DNA of 64,000 bases from Methanosarcina sp. MSH10X1 (lineage in GTDB: Archaea > Halobacteriota > Methanosarcinia > Methanosarcinales > Methanosarcinaceae). A program made the position numbers and the translations under genes. Below, one piece after another: positions 1-8,315 of this stretch. Each line of letters opens with the position of its first letter. Positions within the stretch are counted from its first letter, which is position 1. Location: positions 1 to 64,000 of the forward strand of contig NZ_SCHL01000013.1 in assembly GCF_004099695.1 (NCBI RefSeq). The letters run 5' to 3'. Below the pieces are notes generated by a model. It was given only the letters and a program-made list of their open reading frames with translations, had not been told where the DNA came from and did no database searches.

Positions 1-25
1 AAATAAGGAGCATTTTTACAATTTT

Positions 26-42
26 ATTTTTATATATTTTTG
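26..42 (+). promoter_or_regulatory. Probable TATA box for the aminotransferase gene
   Basis: An AT-only stretch with the core TTTATATATTTT lies about 170 bases before the chosen start of the first gene. If it is used, transcripts carry a leader of roughly 140 nt. No BRE was scored, so this rests on composition and position only. Confidence 0.4.
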
Positions 43-208
43 GGTAAAAATAGAACTTAGAGGATTTCTACAGAGCCGATTTAGGGTAAGATTTTAACTT
101 TAGTATTTGAGTCACACTCACACTTCCTTTTATCCCATACCTTTTAATATTCCCAATACCGTAACTATGAGAACTACTCATGCCAATCATCTTCAGGTGA
201 CTTTATCA

Positions 209-1366
209 ATGTACTCTGACCGAATCAATGCATTACCCCCATACCTTTTTGCAGCTATAGACGAAGCTAGGGACGAATTAATTGCCAGGGGAGTTGACGT
301 AATCGACCTTGGCGTGGGAGACCCTGACCTGCCGACGCATCCGCATATCGTAGAGGCTATGCGGGAGGCTGTTTGCAATCCGAAAACGCACCAGTATCCT
401 TCTTATGCCGGGATGGCGGATTTCAGGAAGGCGGCGGCCGACTGGTGTAAGAAATATAAGGGAATTGAGCTCGACCCTGCGACTGAAGTCCTTTCCCTGA
501 TAGGGTCAAAGGAAGCGGTTGCACATATCCCGCTCGCTTTTGTCAATCCGGGGGATGTTGTGCTTTATACCGATCCGGGGTATCCGGTTTACAAAATAGG
601 GACGCTTTTTGCAGGCGGAGAGCCTTATCCGCTGCCGCTGACTGCCGAAAATGATTTCCTGCCTGATCTGGACTCGATTCCGGCGGATGTCCTTAAAAGG
701 GCAAAGCTGTTCTTCTTTAATTACCCGAACAACCCGACGGCTGCAACTGCGGACATGCAGTTCTTCGAAAAGGTCGTTGCGTTCTGCAAAAAGCACGACA
801 TCGTTGCAGTGCACGATAACGCTTACTGCCAGATGACCTATGACGGTTATGAAGCTCCCTCTTTCCTTGCTGCCTCCGGGGCAATGGATATTGGCATGGA
901 ACTCTACTCGCATTCCAAAACCTATAACATGACAGGCTGGAGGCTCGGGTTTGCGGTAGGAAACAAAGACCTTATAAAAGGACTCGGCAAAGTCAAATCC
1001 AATGTGGATTCAGGCGTCTTTGATGCCATTCAGATCGCAGGCATTGCAGCTCTGTGCTCTTCCCAGGACTGTGTTGAAGAAACAAATAAGATCTACGAGG
1101 AAAGGCGTGATGCTCTCATCGAGGGGCTCACGGCTATGGGGCTTGAAGTGAAGCCGCCGAAAGCCACCTTCTATATCTGGGCACCTGTCCCGAAGGGCTT
1201 TACCTCAATCAGCTTTGCAAAACTCCTGCTCGAAGAAGCCGGCATTGTTGCCACCCCGGGCGTCGGATTCGGAGACGCCGGCGAAGGCTATATCAGGTTT
1301 GCCCTTACAAAGCAGGTCGAGAGGATTAAAGAAGCTGTAGAAAGGATGAAAACGCTGCAATTCTAA
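209..1366 (+). CDS. dapL: LL-diaminopimelate aminotransferase-like enzyme (DapL type)
   Basis: Fold-type I pyridoxal-phosphate aminotransferase, 385 residues from the chosen start. The probable PLP lysine is K237 in SHSKTYNMTGWRLGF; NYPNNPT and the VHDNAY segment are the usual cofactor-contact motifs. The pattern GDPDLPTHPHIVEAM fits the DapL branch, which makes LL-diaminopimelate from tetrahydrodipicolinate and glutamate for lysine synthesis; related aspartate or alanine aminotransferases cannot be excluded from sequence alone. The reading frame is open further upstream (to a TTG at 107), but ATG 209 is preceded 8 bases away by AGGTGA and starts the conserved MYSDRINALPPYLF segment, so the shorter form is preferred. 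It stands alone and is followed by a hairpin and T-run. Confidence 0.85.
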   Translation: MYSDRINALPPYLFAAIDEARDELIARGVDVIDLGVGDPDLPTHPHIVEAMREAVCNPKTHQYPSYAGMADFRKAAADWCKKYKGIELDPATEVLSLIGSKEAVAHIPLAFVNPGDVVLYTDPGYPVYKIGTLFAGGEPYPLPLTAENDFLPDLDSIPADVLKRAKLFFFNYPNNPTAATADMQFFEKVVAFCKKHDIVAVHDNAYCQMTYDGYEAPSFLAASGAMDIGMELYSHSKTYNMTGWRLGFAVGNKDLIKGLGKVKSNVDSGVFDAIQIAGIAALCSSQDCVEETNKIYEERRDALIEGLTAMGLEVKPPKATFYIWAPVPKGFTSISFAKLLLEEAGIVATPGVGFGDAGEGYIRFALTKQVERIKEAVERMKTLQF

Positions 1367-1390
1367 CTGCTGCGTTTAAGAAATTCGGAA

Positions 1391-1440
1391 AAATAAATCT
1401 GGCCATGCACATGGGATACAGGGCCAGAAATTTATTTTTT
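1391..1440 (+). terminator. Hairpin plus T-run after the aminotransferase
   Basis: TCTGGCC at 1398-1404 pairs perfectly with GGCCAGA at 1422-1428; AAATAAA before and TTTATTT after extend the stem past a two-base bulge, and the 3' side ends in TTTATTTTTT. It lies 25 bases after the stop codon and fits an intrinsic-type terminator. Confidence 0.6.
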
Positions 1441-1501
1441 ATCAAGAATATCCCATATTCTTAAATTTTATTCCTGATAACCTCTAACAGGCTTTAACCA
1501 T

Positions 1502-1520
1502 CTTCTAAAGGCCTTAGAAG
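1502..1520. repeat. Short perfect inverted repeat between convergent genes
   Basis: CTTCTAA and TTAGAAG (7 bases each) flank a five-base AGGCC loop. It sits between two convergent genes, 13 bases past the stop of the minus-strand DUF2148 gene. It could assist 3'-end formation, but there is no clear T-run. Confidence 0.35.
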
Positions 1521-1532
1521 CCTTTAACACTC

Positions 1533-2111
1533 TCATTTTCTATCAAAAAAGATATTCTTCCCGGTTACGCTCAGCGGAATTCCGAAAACGACATGTGCAT
1601 CCTGCATGAATGATACCCTTGCGGCTGCGCCAATTGAATACATAACCCTGTTGTCGATACAGAAATCTTTGGCTTTTGCAGCGGCTGCGCCTATAGCGAT
1701 TCCAAGGTCTACATGTTTGAGCATGCAGTTTGGGCCTCTGAATTCAACTTCTACTTTTTGTCGGTCCAGCATCTCGGCACAGGTTTTAAACCCGCAGGCT
1801 CCGCAGTCCAGCCCTGCAGCCCCGCTGGTTTTAACCCCTATAAGAATTACAGCCCCTGCATTTCGAAGATTTGCAGCGTCTCTTTTCAGAAAAGCGAAGC
1901 CTGGCCCTTTTTCATCCGCCAGCCTTTCCATTGTCGAGGCAAGCGTTTCAATATCCTGTTTTTCAACAAGGGCAGTTACTATATCATCTACTCCTTTGGC
2001 TTTCGGGGCAGTCCTTGCAGCCAGAAGGATGCTCTTTGCAAGTTCTTCAAGCACTTCTGATTCAGGATTGAGGATCATGCTCAGGTATTGGAACTGTCCG
2101 GGCTTAAGCAT
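1533..2111 (-). CDS. DUF2148 ferredoxin-domain protein
   Basis: 192 residues of unknown precise function. The centre carries the DUF2148 hallmark LDCGACGFKTCAEML, a compact cysteine motif, with two further cysteines downstream (PNCMLKHVD and KDFCIDN); the family is thought to bind an iron-sulfur cluster. It lies 31 bases downstream of the beta-CASP nuclease gene on the same strand and is probably cotranscribed with it. Neither ATG 2111 nor the internal ATG at 2078 has a good Shine-Dalgarno sequence; the longer form is given. Domain assignment is firm from the motif; the role is unknown. Confidence 0.8.
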   Translation of the reverse strand: MLKPGQFQYLSMILNPESEVLEELAKSILLAARTAPKAKGVDDIVTALVEKQDIETLASTMERLADEKGPGFAFLKRDAANLRNAGAVILIGVKTSGAAGLDCGACGFKTCAEMLDRQKVEVEFRGPNCMLKHVDLGIAIGAAAAKAKDFCIDNRVMYSIGAAARVSFMQDAHVVFGIPLSVTGKNIFFDRK

Positions 2112-2142
2112 TTCGCAACTTTTTAACGGCGATTTTCCTCAC

Positions 2143-3384
2143 TTAAAAGCTAAATGTATGCCCGTTTGCAGGCGCATATGCATCCACGCCAATCTCTTCC
2201 AGAATCCATTCCGCAAAAGCTTCGGTTTTGTCCCCATGCATTACAAAAACTCTCTCAGTGCCTTTTCTGCAAAAATCCTTCACAACCTGTTTGAGCTCGC
2301 TATCTCCGCTATGGGCGGAAAAATCATACTTCTCCACCCTGGGCTTCAGGGTAAGGATATCTCCTCTGGTCTCGACAAATCCATGTTCAAGCGCCAGTCT
2401 TCCGTTCGTGCCTTCAACCTGGTAGCCTGTAAGCAGGACTTTCGATTTTGGGTCTTTGTAAAGCCGGCTCAGGTAATACAGTACAGGCCCGCCGTTTAGC
2501 ATCCCTGCTGTGGTAACAATGACTGAGGGTTCTTTAAGCACCGAATCCCGCTGCTGGTCTTTTACAGGAATAGCCCGCCCGAAAGCCCGGTCAAGCCGCT
2601 CGGGCTCTTTAAGGTATTCAGGGTACTTTTTAAGAATTTTGTACACATCCCTGCCCATGCCGTCCACGTAAGCCCGAATTCCGTGGGCGTCAAGCAGCAT
2701 GAGTATTTCCTGGGTCCTGCCTATCGCAAAAGCGGGGATAAGAGCAGTACCTCCCCGGTCTACAGTATCCAGTACCGATTCTATGAACCTTTCTTCGGTC
2801 TCCTTTCGCGGGATGTGTTCTTCCCCGAAATACGTGCTTTCAAGGACGAGAGTATCGGCTTCGGGAAACCTGGCTGCCCCGGGCACAAGCCTCGTTTCCT
2901 GAAGGCTGAAATCCCCGGTGTAAAACAGGCTCTCTCCTGCTTCGGATTCCAGGAAGATGCCGGACGCTCCGGGGATGTGGCCTGCATCGTAAAAGCAAAT
3001 CCTGTACCTGTGGCTTTTGAAAGGCTTGTTAAAATCTACCTTTTGTGTTCGCCTGGCAAGCTTCTGGAGGTCATCCGGATCAAAAGGGGATACGCCTGAC
3101 AGGGTACTCTCTGCAAGCTTCAGGGTGTCCCTGCCGAGAAGATAAGTAAATTCTGCGGTTGGCGGGGTCATGAAAACATCGGGATTCTGGTACATCAGGT
3201 TGGGCACAGCCCCGCAGTGGTCAAGGTGCCCGTGTGAAACGAGCACAACCTTAGGTTCCATGCCGTTTAGAGGATATTCCGGGATATCTCCTGCCTTTAT
3301 CCCGTAATCCAGCAGAACCTCCCCATTAACAAGAAAACCCGAACGTCCGACTTCCCTGCATCCGCCTTTAAAGGTAAGCTCCAG
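2143..3384 (-). CDS. KH-less archaeal CPSF-like beta-CASP ribonuclease, CTG start
   Basis: Metallo-beta-lactamase/beta-CASP nuclease of the RNA-processing type, 413 residues. The zinc motif is SHGHLDH (residues 50-56); GDFSLQETR, FAIGRTQE, a HSGD segment and the C-terminal VMHGD follow in normal family order. There are no KH domains, so it matches the short archaeal CPSF2-type proteins rather than the termination factor aCPSF1. The first ATG in frame (3261) would cut off the conserved N-terminus: FKGGCREVGRSGF and LLDYGIKAGD lie upstream in the same frame. The frame opens after a TAA, and the only plausible initiator there is CTG at 3384-3382 (an ATT precedes it). GAGGG lies 7 bases before the CTG. 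Expected substrates are RNA 3' ends; the DUF2148 gene follows it. Confidence 0.85.
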   Translation of the reverse strand: MELTFKGGCREVGRSGFLVNGEVLLDYGIKAGDIPEYPLNGMEPKVVLVSHGHLDHCGAVPNLMYQNPDVFMTPPTAEFTYLLGRDTLKLAESTLSGVSPFDPDDLQKLARRTQKVDFNKPFKSHRYRICFYDAGHIPGASGIFLESEAGESLFYTGDFSLQETRLVPGAARFPEADTLVLESTYFGEEHIPRKETEERFIESVLDTVDRGGTALIPAFAIGRTQEILMLLDAHGIRAYVDGMGRDVYKILKKYPEYLKEPERLDRAFGRAIPVKDQQRDSVLKEPSVIVTTAGMLNGGPVLYYLSRLYKDPKSKVLLTGYQVEGTNGRLALEHGFVETRGDILTLKPRVEKYDFSAHSGDSELKQVVKDFCRKGTERVFVMHGDKTEAFAEWILEEIGVDAYAPANGHTFSF

Positions 3385-3658
3385 AATAAAACCCTCTTAA
3401 AATCTATTAAGACTTTACTATAATATCTGATATAATATTTGCTATAATATTTGTTAAATTCTTCTGTGAGCTCAGGCAGTTAGAATTATTCAATGTCAGA
3501 ATGTTATAGTGTTGTTGAAAGATATACTGGCAGGAAACAATTACCAGATTAAAATCTCGAATTTGTAAAGAATCTGCTTAAATCAGTTTCTTTATATTAT
3601 TCTCTTTTCCAGTTTGCATTTTAGATTCTTATATACCACTTGCACATCTTAAGCAATA
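3385..3658. other. AT-rich spacer with repeated TATAATAT motifs
   Basis: The first part (3417-3450) holds three imperfect copies of a CTATAATATTTG-like sequence. On the minus strand these give TATA-box-like sites close before the beta-CASP nuclease gene and probably include its promoter. I see no gene in the rest of the stretch up to the zinc-finger gene promoter. Confidence 0.35.
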
Positions 3659-3671
3659 TTTTTATATAGTA
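3659..3671 (+). promoter_or_regulatory. TATA box suggesting a leaderless transcript
   Basis: TTTTTATATAG is centred about 27 bases before ATG 3692. Archaeal transcription usually starts about 25 bases after the TATA centre, so the message for the small zinc-finger gene would start almost at its ATG. This agrees with the absence of any Shine-Dalgarno sequence. Confidence 0.5.
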
Positions 3672-3691
3672 TCAAAACATAATTTTTTTAC

Positions 3692-3823
3692 ATGGACGCT
3701 TTCTATCCGTGCATGTTTTGTGAAGCAGTATTTGTTGATCTGGGGTATGCAAAAGATCATATGAAGGAATGTCATTCTAAAGACAGGATGATGTGCAATA
3801 TCTGTTCAGATATCTCCGATTGA
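3692..3823 (+). CDS. 43-residue C2H2 zinc-finger protein
   Basis: A very short reading frame of 43 residues. C7-x2-C10-x12-H23-x4-H28 has exactly the spacing of a classical C2H2 finger, with phenylalanine at the usual core position (F14). A further C35-x2-C38 follows and might bind a second metal or pair with C27. Such single-finger proteins are known in archaea as small nucleic-acid or protein binders; no specific function can be given. The start is the only ATG in frame near a good TATA box. The gene stands alone, followed by the repeat-containing spacer. Confidence rests on the motif spacing, since the length alone would not support a gene. Confidence 0.6.
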   Translation: MDAFYPCMFCEAVFVDLGYAKDHMKECHSKDRMMCNICSDISD

Positions 3824-3887
3824 AGAGTAATCACTTATCCTCAGTAATAATAGGTAGATTATTCTGCGTTCTGTGTGACAAAAACGA

Positions 3888-4020
3888 ACAGATAAGACGA
3901 ATAAGTTATGGGTCAGGATTAGATTCGAATTTATAACCTGCTATAAACACAGCTAAAAATAAAAAGCCAGCGTGAGTGAAGACTATCTTCACACATTCTC
4001 AGCTGTAACGTTGTCCTCTA
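3888..4020 (+). repeat. Diverged copy of the topA 3'-flank (copy A)
   Basis: This stretch aligns over about 135 bases with 5551-5698. Shared blocks include CAGATAAG, AATTTATAACC, GGCTATAAA or TGCTATAAA, ACAGC.AAAAATAAAAA, and the run leading to TTGTCCTC or CTGTCCTC. Copy B runs into the last codons of topA, so copy A is a decayed duplicate of the DNA at the end of topA. A 67-codon open frame across copy A has no start signal or family resemblance and is not counted as a gene. Confidence 0.65.
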
Positions 4021-4231
4021 ATATACTACTAAATGAATCCTACCTACTTTTACCTCGAAATGTGGAATCAGCTCAATGCTCAGGACTTTACATTGACAAT
4101 CAGGATCTTGGAAAATCATATCGTTCAATAGAACAAATATATAGATTATTCTGTGACAATTCCTTAGTTGATTGAAAACTCTGTTACCAATTAGTAGACT
4201 GATAATTACATATTACAAAGGGAAATATAAC

Positions 4232-5356
4232 ATGAAGAAAATGTTTCTTTTTTTAATACTACTTTTCATGTTGGCTATAATTTCACGTGCTGGAGCGGTT
4301 ACAATCACAGTAGATGATGATGTTGAGGGAGCAATTTATAAAAGTATACAGAATGCTGTTGACAACGCTACTGATGGCGATACAATTCTTGTATATCCTG
4401 GAAACTATACGGAAAACGTGTATGTTGATAAAGAGTTAAAAATTCTTTCTCTCTCTGGAAATCCGGCTGATACTGTTATTCGTGCTGCTAACTCTGAGAA
4501 TGATGTATTCAGTGTTGTAGCAGATAATGTAACCATTAGCGGTTTTAGCATAACTGGTGCCAGAATAGATCAGTATGGAGATGATAAAGCCGGAATTTAT
4601 TTTGAGGGTGTAAACAACAGTATCATAAAAAATAATAATTTCTCTTCAAACGGTTATGGCATTTCTTTACTTGACTCATACAACAATATACTTGCCGATA
4701 ATAGTGCGTACATGAGTACCATTGGTGGGATTTTCCTTTGGAACTCCAGCAAAAATAAGGTGGATAATAACCTCATAAATGCGATCAAACATCAAGGTAT
4801 ATTTATATACACATTCAGTAATAATAATGAAATAAGCAATAATACTGTCAATTATTCCAGATCTGGAATTGATTTGGTTTATTGTGAAAACAACACAATC
4901 GTAAATAATACCATATCAAACACTTTTTCAGGAATTTTACTTATCGAATCAAACTGCAGTTCTCTGATTAACAACGTTGTAAAATTAAATGACTGGAGTG
5001 GTATAGATCTTGAGTATAGTGCAGAAAACACACTATACAATAATACTGCAAGTTTTAACAATAATAACGGGATATATTTAGTCGAATCGAGTGATAATAG
5101 GTTGGATCACAATAATGCATCAAATAATATGGGATATGGCATAAACATTAATAACTCAAGCAGGAACAATATATTAACTGGTAACATTGCAAATTCAAAT
5201 GGTAAAGAAAATATACATGTTGTTGATCCAGAGAATAATACAATAAACGGTTCAGCAAACAGTCCAGCTCAAGAATTGCCGTTTAGAGGTTTTGTGCTAG
5301 CAATTATTGCAATTACAACTATAGCTTTAATATTTAGAAAAAGAGGATATAAGTAA
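4232..5356 (+). CDS. Secreted, membrane-anchored parallel beta-helix (NosD-like) protein
   Basis: 374 residues. An N-terminal signal peptide (MKKMFLFLILLFMLAIISRA) is followed by a VTITVDDD segment and a SIQNAVDNATDGDTILVYPG motif that opens NosD/pectin-lyase-like right-handed beta-helices. The rest is a series of short coils with N-rich turns (NNIIKNNNF, NNTIVNNT type) typical of carbohydrate-binding or -lyase repeats. A single C-terminal helix with a basic tail (IFRKRGYK) should anchor it to the membrane, leaving the helix outside. Start ATG 4232 was chosen over an upstream frame opening because AAAGGGA lies before it and it begins the signal peptide. It lies between the two diverged repeat copies A and B. 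No catalytic residues were identified. Confidence 0.8.
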   Translation: MKKMFLFLILLFMLAIISRAGAVTITVDDDVEGAIYKSIQNAVDNATDGDTILVYPGNYTENVYVDKELKILSLSGNPADTVIRAANSENDVFSVVADNVTISGFSITGARIDQYGDDKAGIYFEGVNNSIIKNNNFSSNGYGISLLDSYNNILADNSAYMSTIGGIFLWNSSKNKVDNNLINAIKHQGIFIYTFSNNNEISNNTVNYSRSGIDLVYCENNTIVNNTISNTFSGILLIESNCSSLINNVVKLNDWSGIDLEYSAENTLYNNTASFNNNNGIYLVESSDNRLDHNNASNNMGYGININNSSRNNILTGNIANSNGKENIHVVDPENNTINGSANSPAQELPFRGFVLAIIAITTIALIFRKRGYK

Positions 5357-5550
5357 TTCAGGAGTTAATCAAAAAATTGATTTAAAATTTGATTTAATTT
5401 CCTGCTGCTAACATTACAACTCCTGGGTACGATACTTCTCTGATTTCATATCTGGAAACGCTCATTTACATGATCTATCCAGCTAAGGAACCTTTCTATT
5501 GTGTTTTCTATCTTTTCTGGTAAAAGCCGCTCTCCTTCGTCGAGCGTGGC

Positions 5551-5698
5551 AAAAGCGACCAGATAAGGTGAATAAAAGGTCGCACGGATCAAGAATTAAG
5601 GTTCAAATTTATAACCGGCTATAAAAACAGCCAAAAATAAAAAAACTGACGTCAGTTAAGACAATTTTCATGCGTCCTCAACTGCGCCGCTGTCCTCA
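5551..5698 (+). repeat. topA 3'-flank (copy B of the duplicated segment)
   Basis: The counterpart of 3888-4020, covering the end of topA and its downstream DNA. Together the copies form imperfect direct repeats around the beta-helix gene. The stretch between that gene and copy B (5357-5550) shows no gene. Confidence 0.65.
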
Positions 5699-7959
5699 AC
5701 TGTGCTATTATCTTTAACTGTGCCGTTGCATGAAACCTGCCAGTTTTTAACCTTCTTTACGCTCATTTTTATCGTTTTTGCAAGTTCTATGGGATCGGCT
5801 TCAGCCAGGGCTTCAACGCTTGTAATTCCGGCTTCTTCCAGCTTTCCTGCTGTAGCTTTTCCCACGCCTTCGAGATCCTTGATTGATTTGGGTCTTTCTT
5901 TTTTCGGCTGCTGGGCCTGCTCTTCCTGCTGGGTTTTCTGCCATTCTATGAAATTGCACTGAGGGCAGCCAAGGTCCCAGGGGCGTTTACCTGAATTGAT
6001 TATGCGGATGTGGTGCAGGCCGTGGGCTTCACACATTTTGTCTATAACCACGATCTGTCCGCTTTTTGGCAGAGGGAGGGAAAAGGTACAGTTCGGGTAG
6101 TTGCTGCAGCCTATAAAACGGCCTCCCCTTTTAGAACGGCGGATCATAAGTTCGTTTCCGCAGCCTGAGCAGGTGCCTATTATCTTGTCTTCCCTGAGGC
6201 CTGCCTGAAGGGATTCCACGATTTTCTCCCGGTTTTTGTCGAGTTCCGAGAAGACCTGCTTTAACATCTCCCGCGACTCCTGAAGTACGGAATCCTCTTT
6301 GATCTGACCCTCAGCAATCCGGTCCATGTTTTCTTCAAGCAGCTTTGTCATGTCCGGTTTTGTGATAGTAGGGGAGTATTTCTCAAGGGTGTCCATTACG
6401 GCAAAAGAGGTATTCGTGGGCTGCACGGGATTTCCGTGGATATAAGCCCTTGAATAAAGCTTGCTGATAATCTCGTGCCTGGTTGCTTTTGTCCCGAGCC
6501 CGAGCTCTTCCATAATGTTGATAAGCCTACCCTGTCCATATCGTCCCGGAGGCTGGGTTTCTTTATCCAGCATCTCTTTCTTTATCACTTTAAGGGAATC
6601 GCCTTCGTGGAGCTCGGGGAAGAGCCTGTCTTCAGGTGCATTGTAAGGATAGTACCACCTCCAGCCCGGTTCTACAAGCCTTGCCCCGTTTGCTTTGAAT
6701 TCCTCTCCGTGAATATCGAGTTTCAAGCGCATGGTTTCCCATTCGCTTGGCCCTGCAAAGGTCGCAAAAAACCTCCTGATTACAAGCTCGTAAACCTTCC
6801 ATTCTTCCTCTTTTAAATCGGCCTTTTTTGCAAGGGAGACCGGAAAAATCGGAGGGTGGTCAGTAGTTTCTTTCTTGCCTCGCGTGGGAACAAGTTCGTT
6901 TTTCTCAAGCAGGGCGTTTGCATATTCTTTAAAAGGTCCCTCCCTGAAAATCTCGATCTGGGCTTTCAGGTCCAGGGTATCGGGATAAACCGTATTATCG
7001 GTTCTCGGATATGAAATATAACCGTTAGTGTAAAGAGATTCGGCTATGCGCATTGCATTTGCGGGACTGAGCCCGATTGAGTTTGCTGCGCTTATGAAAC
7101 CTGTAGTATTGAACGGAATAGGCGGCTGATCCGTTTTCTTCCCTTTCTCAATTTCCTTTAATACCGCCTGTTTTCCCAATTTCTTGAAAACTTTTGCTGC
7201 CTCCTCTTTATCCAGAAAGCGGCGGGTTGAATGCTGAGCTGAAAAAATTTCTCCGTCGGCATTCTGAAGTTCGGCATGGATCTCCCAGTAAGGGGTAGGG
7301 ACAAAAATATTCCTTTCTTTCTCCCTGTCAACAATAAGAGAAAGTGTAGGCGATTGTACCCTGCCTACCGACAGGAACATCTTCCCGAGCCTGCCTGCGG
7401 CAAGAGAAATGTAACGGGTAAGGGCTGCGCCCCATACGAGGTCAATGACCTGCCTGGAATGGCCTGCATCCGCAAGATTGAAATCGACGTCTGTCGGGTT
7501 TGAAAAAGCGGCTTCTATTGCCTTTGGGGTAATTGCACTGTATCGGACCCGGTCAAAAGGAACCTCCGGATTCACCTTTTTTATAATATTGAGGGCTTCA
7601 GCTCCTATAAGTTCCCCTTCCCGGTCGTAGTCAGTGGCAATCGTAACCCTGCTCGCCTCTTTTCCCAGGCTTCTCAGGGCAGTTACGATCTTTCGGTTGA
7701 TAGGAGTTGTTATGATCTCGGCATCGATAAGGGCTTTGGCATCTACCTTCTGCCAGTTATTGTACTCTTTGGGAAAATCGATTCCTACTATATGGCCCGA
7801 CAGCCCTACAACTGCAGTTTCCTGCTTATCCCCATCGGACGCGATCTCATACCGGTATACGTCCACTCCGCTGACTCTGTCCTTCTTCGGGTTCTTTGGA
7901 GCCAGAATCGCAGCTATCCTCCTTGCTGCTATATTTTTTTCCGTTACGATAAGGTGCAT
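5668..7959 (-). CDS. topA: DNA topoisomerase I, type IA
   Basis: 763 residues, full length. The TOPRIM domain starts at MHLIVTEKN and has the metal-binding D110-Y-D112-R-E114 in ATDYDREGELIGAEA. The strand-cleaving tyrosine is Y317 in NGYISYPRTDNT. A C4 zinc finger (GTCSGCGNELMIRRSKRGG with GCSNYPNC) lies near residue 600, followed by two more cysteines (DLGCPQCN). The C-terminus has a helix-hairpin-helix segment (LEGVGKATAGKLEEAGITS) and a short acidic VEDSGAVEDA tail. The enzyme relaxes negative supercoils by single-strand passage. GGAG lies 6 bases before the ATG. The very end of the gene is the part duplicated upstream of the beta-helix gene. Confidence 0.95.
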   Translation of the reverse strand: MHLIVTEKNIAARRIAAILAPKNPKKDRVSGVDVYRYEIASDGDKQETAVVGLSGHIVGIDFPKEYNNWQKVDAKALIDAEIITTPINRKIVTALRSLGKEASRVTIATDYDREGELIGAEALNIIKKVNPEVPFDRVRYSAITPKAIEAAFSNPTDVDFNLADAGHSRQVIDLVWGAALTRYISLAAGRLGKMFLSVGRVQSPTLSLIVDREKERNIFVPTPYWEIHAELQNADGEIFSAQHSTRRFLDKEEAAKVFKKLGKQAVLKEIEKGKKTDQPPIPFNTTGFISAANSIGLSPANAMRIAESLYTNGYISYPRTDNTVYPDTLDLKAQIEIFREGPFKEYANALLEKNELVPTRGKKETTDHPPIFPVSLAKKADLKEEEWKVYELVIRRFFATFAGPSEWETMRLKLDIHGEEFKANGARLVEPGWRWYYPYNAPEDRLFPELHEGDSLKVIKKEMLDKETQPPGRYGQGRLINIMEELGLGTKATRHEIISKLYSRAYIHGNPVQPTNTSFAVMDTLEKYSPTITKPDMTKLLEENMDRIAEGQIKEDSVLQESREMLKQVFSELDKNREKIVESLQAGLREDKIIGTCSGCGNELMIRRSKRGGRFIGCSNYPNCTFSLPLPKSGQIVVIDKMCEAHGLHHIRIINSGKRPWDLGCPQCNFIEWQKTQQEEQAQQPKKERPKSIKDLEGVGKATAGKLEEAGITSVEALAEADPIELAKTIKMSVKKVKNWQVSCNGTVKDNSTVEDSGAVEDA

Positions 7960-8143
7960 TTAAAACTCCGGTATAATTTTATTGTATTCTGAGGGAATAC
8001 TGGCTTACCCCAAAGCTCCTGCCAGTCTGAGACAAAGCCTGCCTCCTAATTCATGAAGTTTCCTTTTGCAATATAAATTTTTGGATCGACTCTTAAAATA
8101 TGCTGTCATCCGTAACTAAATTCAGGCACAGAGTTCTTTACTT

Positions 8144-8165
8144 CAAGCCTTTTTTAAAAGGCTTG
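8144..8165. repeat. Intergenic palindrome CAAGCCTTTT / AAAAGGCTTG
   Basis: A perfect 10-base inverted repeat with a two-base loop. The identical arms recur at 40521-40543, 32 kb away, which suggests a dispersed hairpin family rather than a local terminator. Confidence 0.6.
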
Positions 8166-8175
8166 ACCGAAAATT

Positions 8176-8312
8176 CTTTCTTCACCAGGATTTCTTCACC
8201 AGGATTTCTTCACCAGGATTCTTTTACCAGAACTTTCTCTGGTCTTTCCAGTTAATTCCTTCCACACCTTAAGCCTTCTCGAATTTTCCACATCTTAAGC
8301 CTACTCGAACTT
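8176..8312. repeat. Two adjacent short tandem repeat tracts
   Basis: First, a 14-base unit TTCTTCACCAGGAT occurs three times between about 8176 and 8220. Then a 26-base unit beginning TCCACACCTTAAGCC occurs twice, at 8261-8286 and 8287-8312, with a few mismatches. With the palindrome just upstream these fill most of the spacer between topA and the next gene. Confidence 0.6.
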
Positions 8313-8315
8313 TCC

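Noticed and set aside
1606-2499. 297-codon plus-strand frame
   Set aside because: It runs antisense across two genes with clear families and is explained by their codon bias.
3972-4175. 67-codon plus-strand frame
   Set aside because: It lies inside the decayed copy of the topA flank, has no ribosome site and no domain-like sequence.
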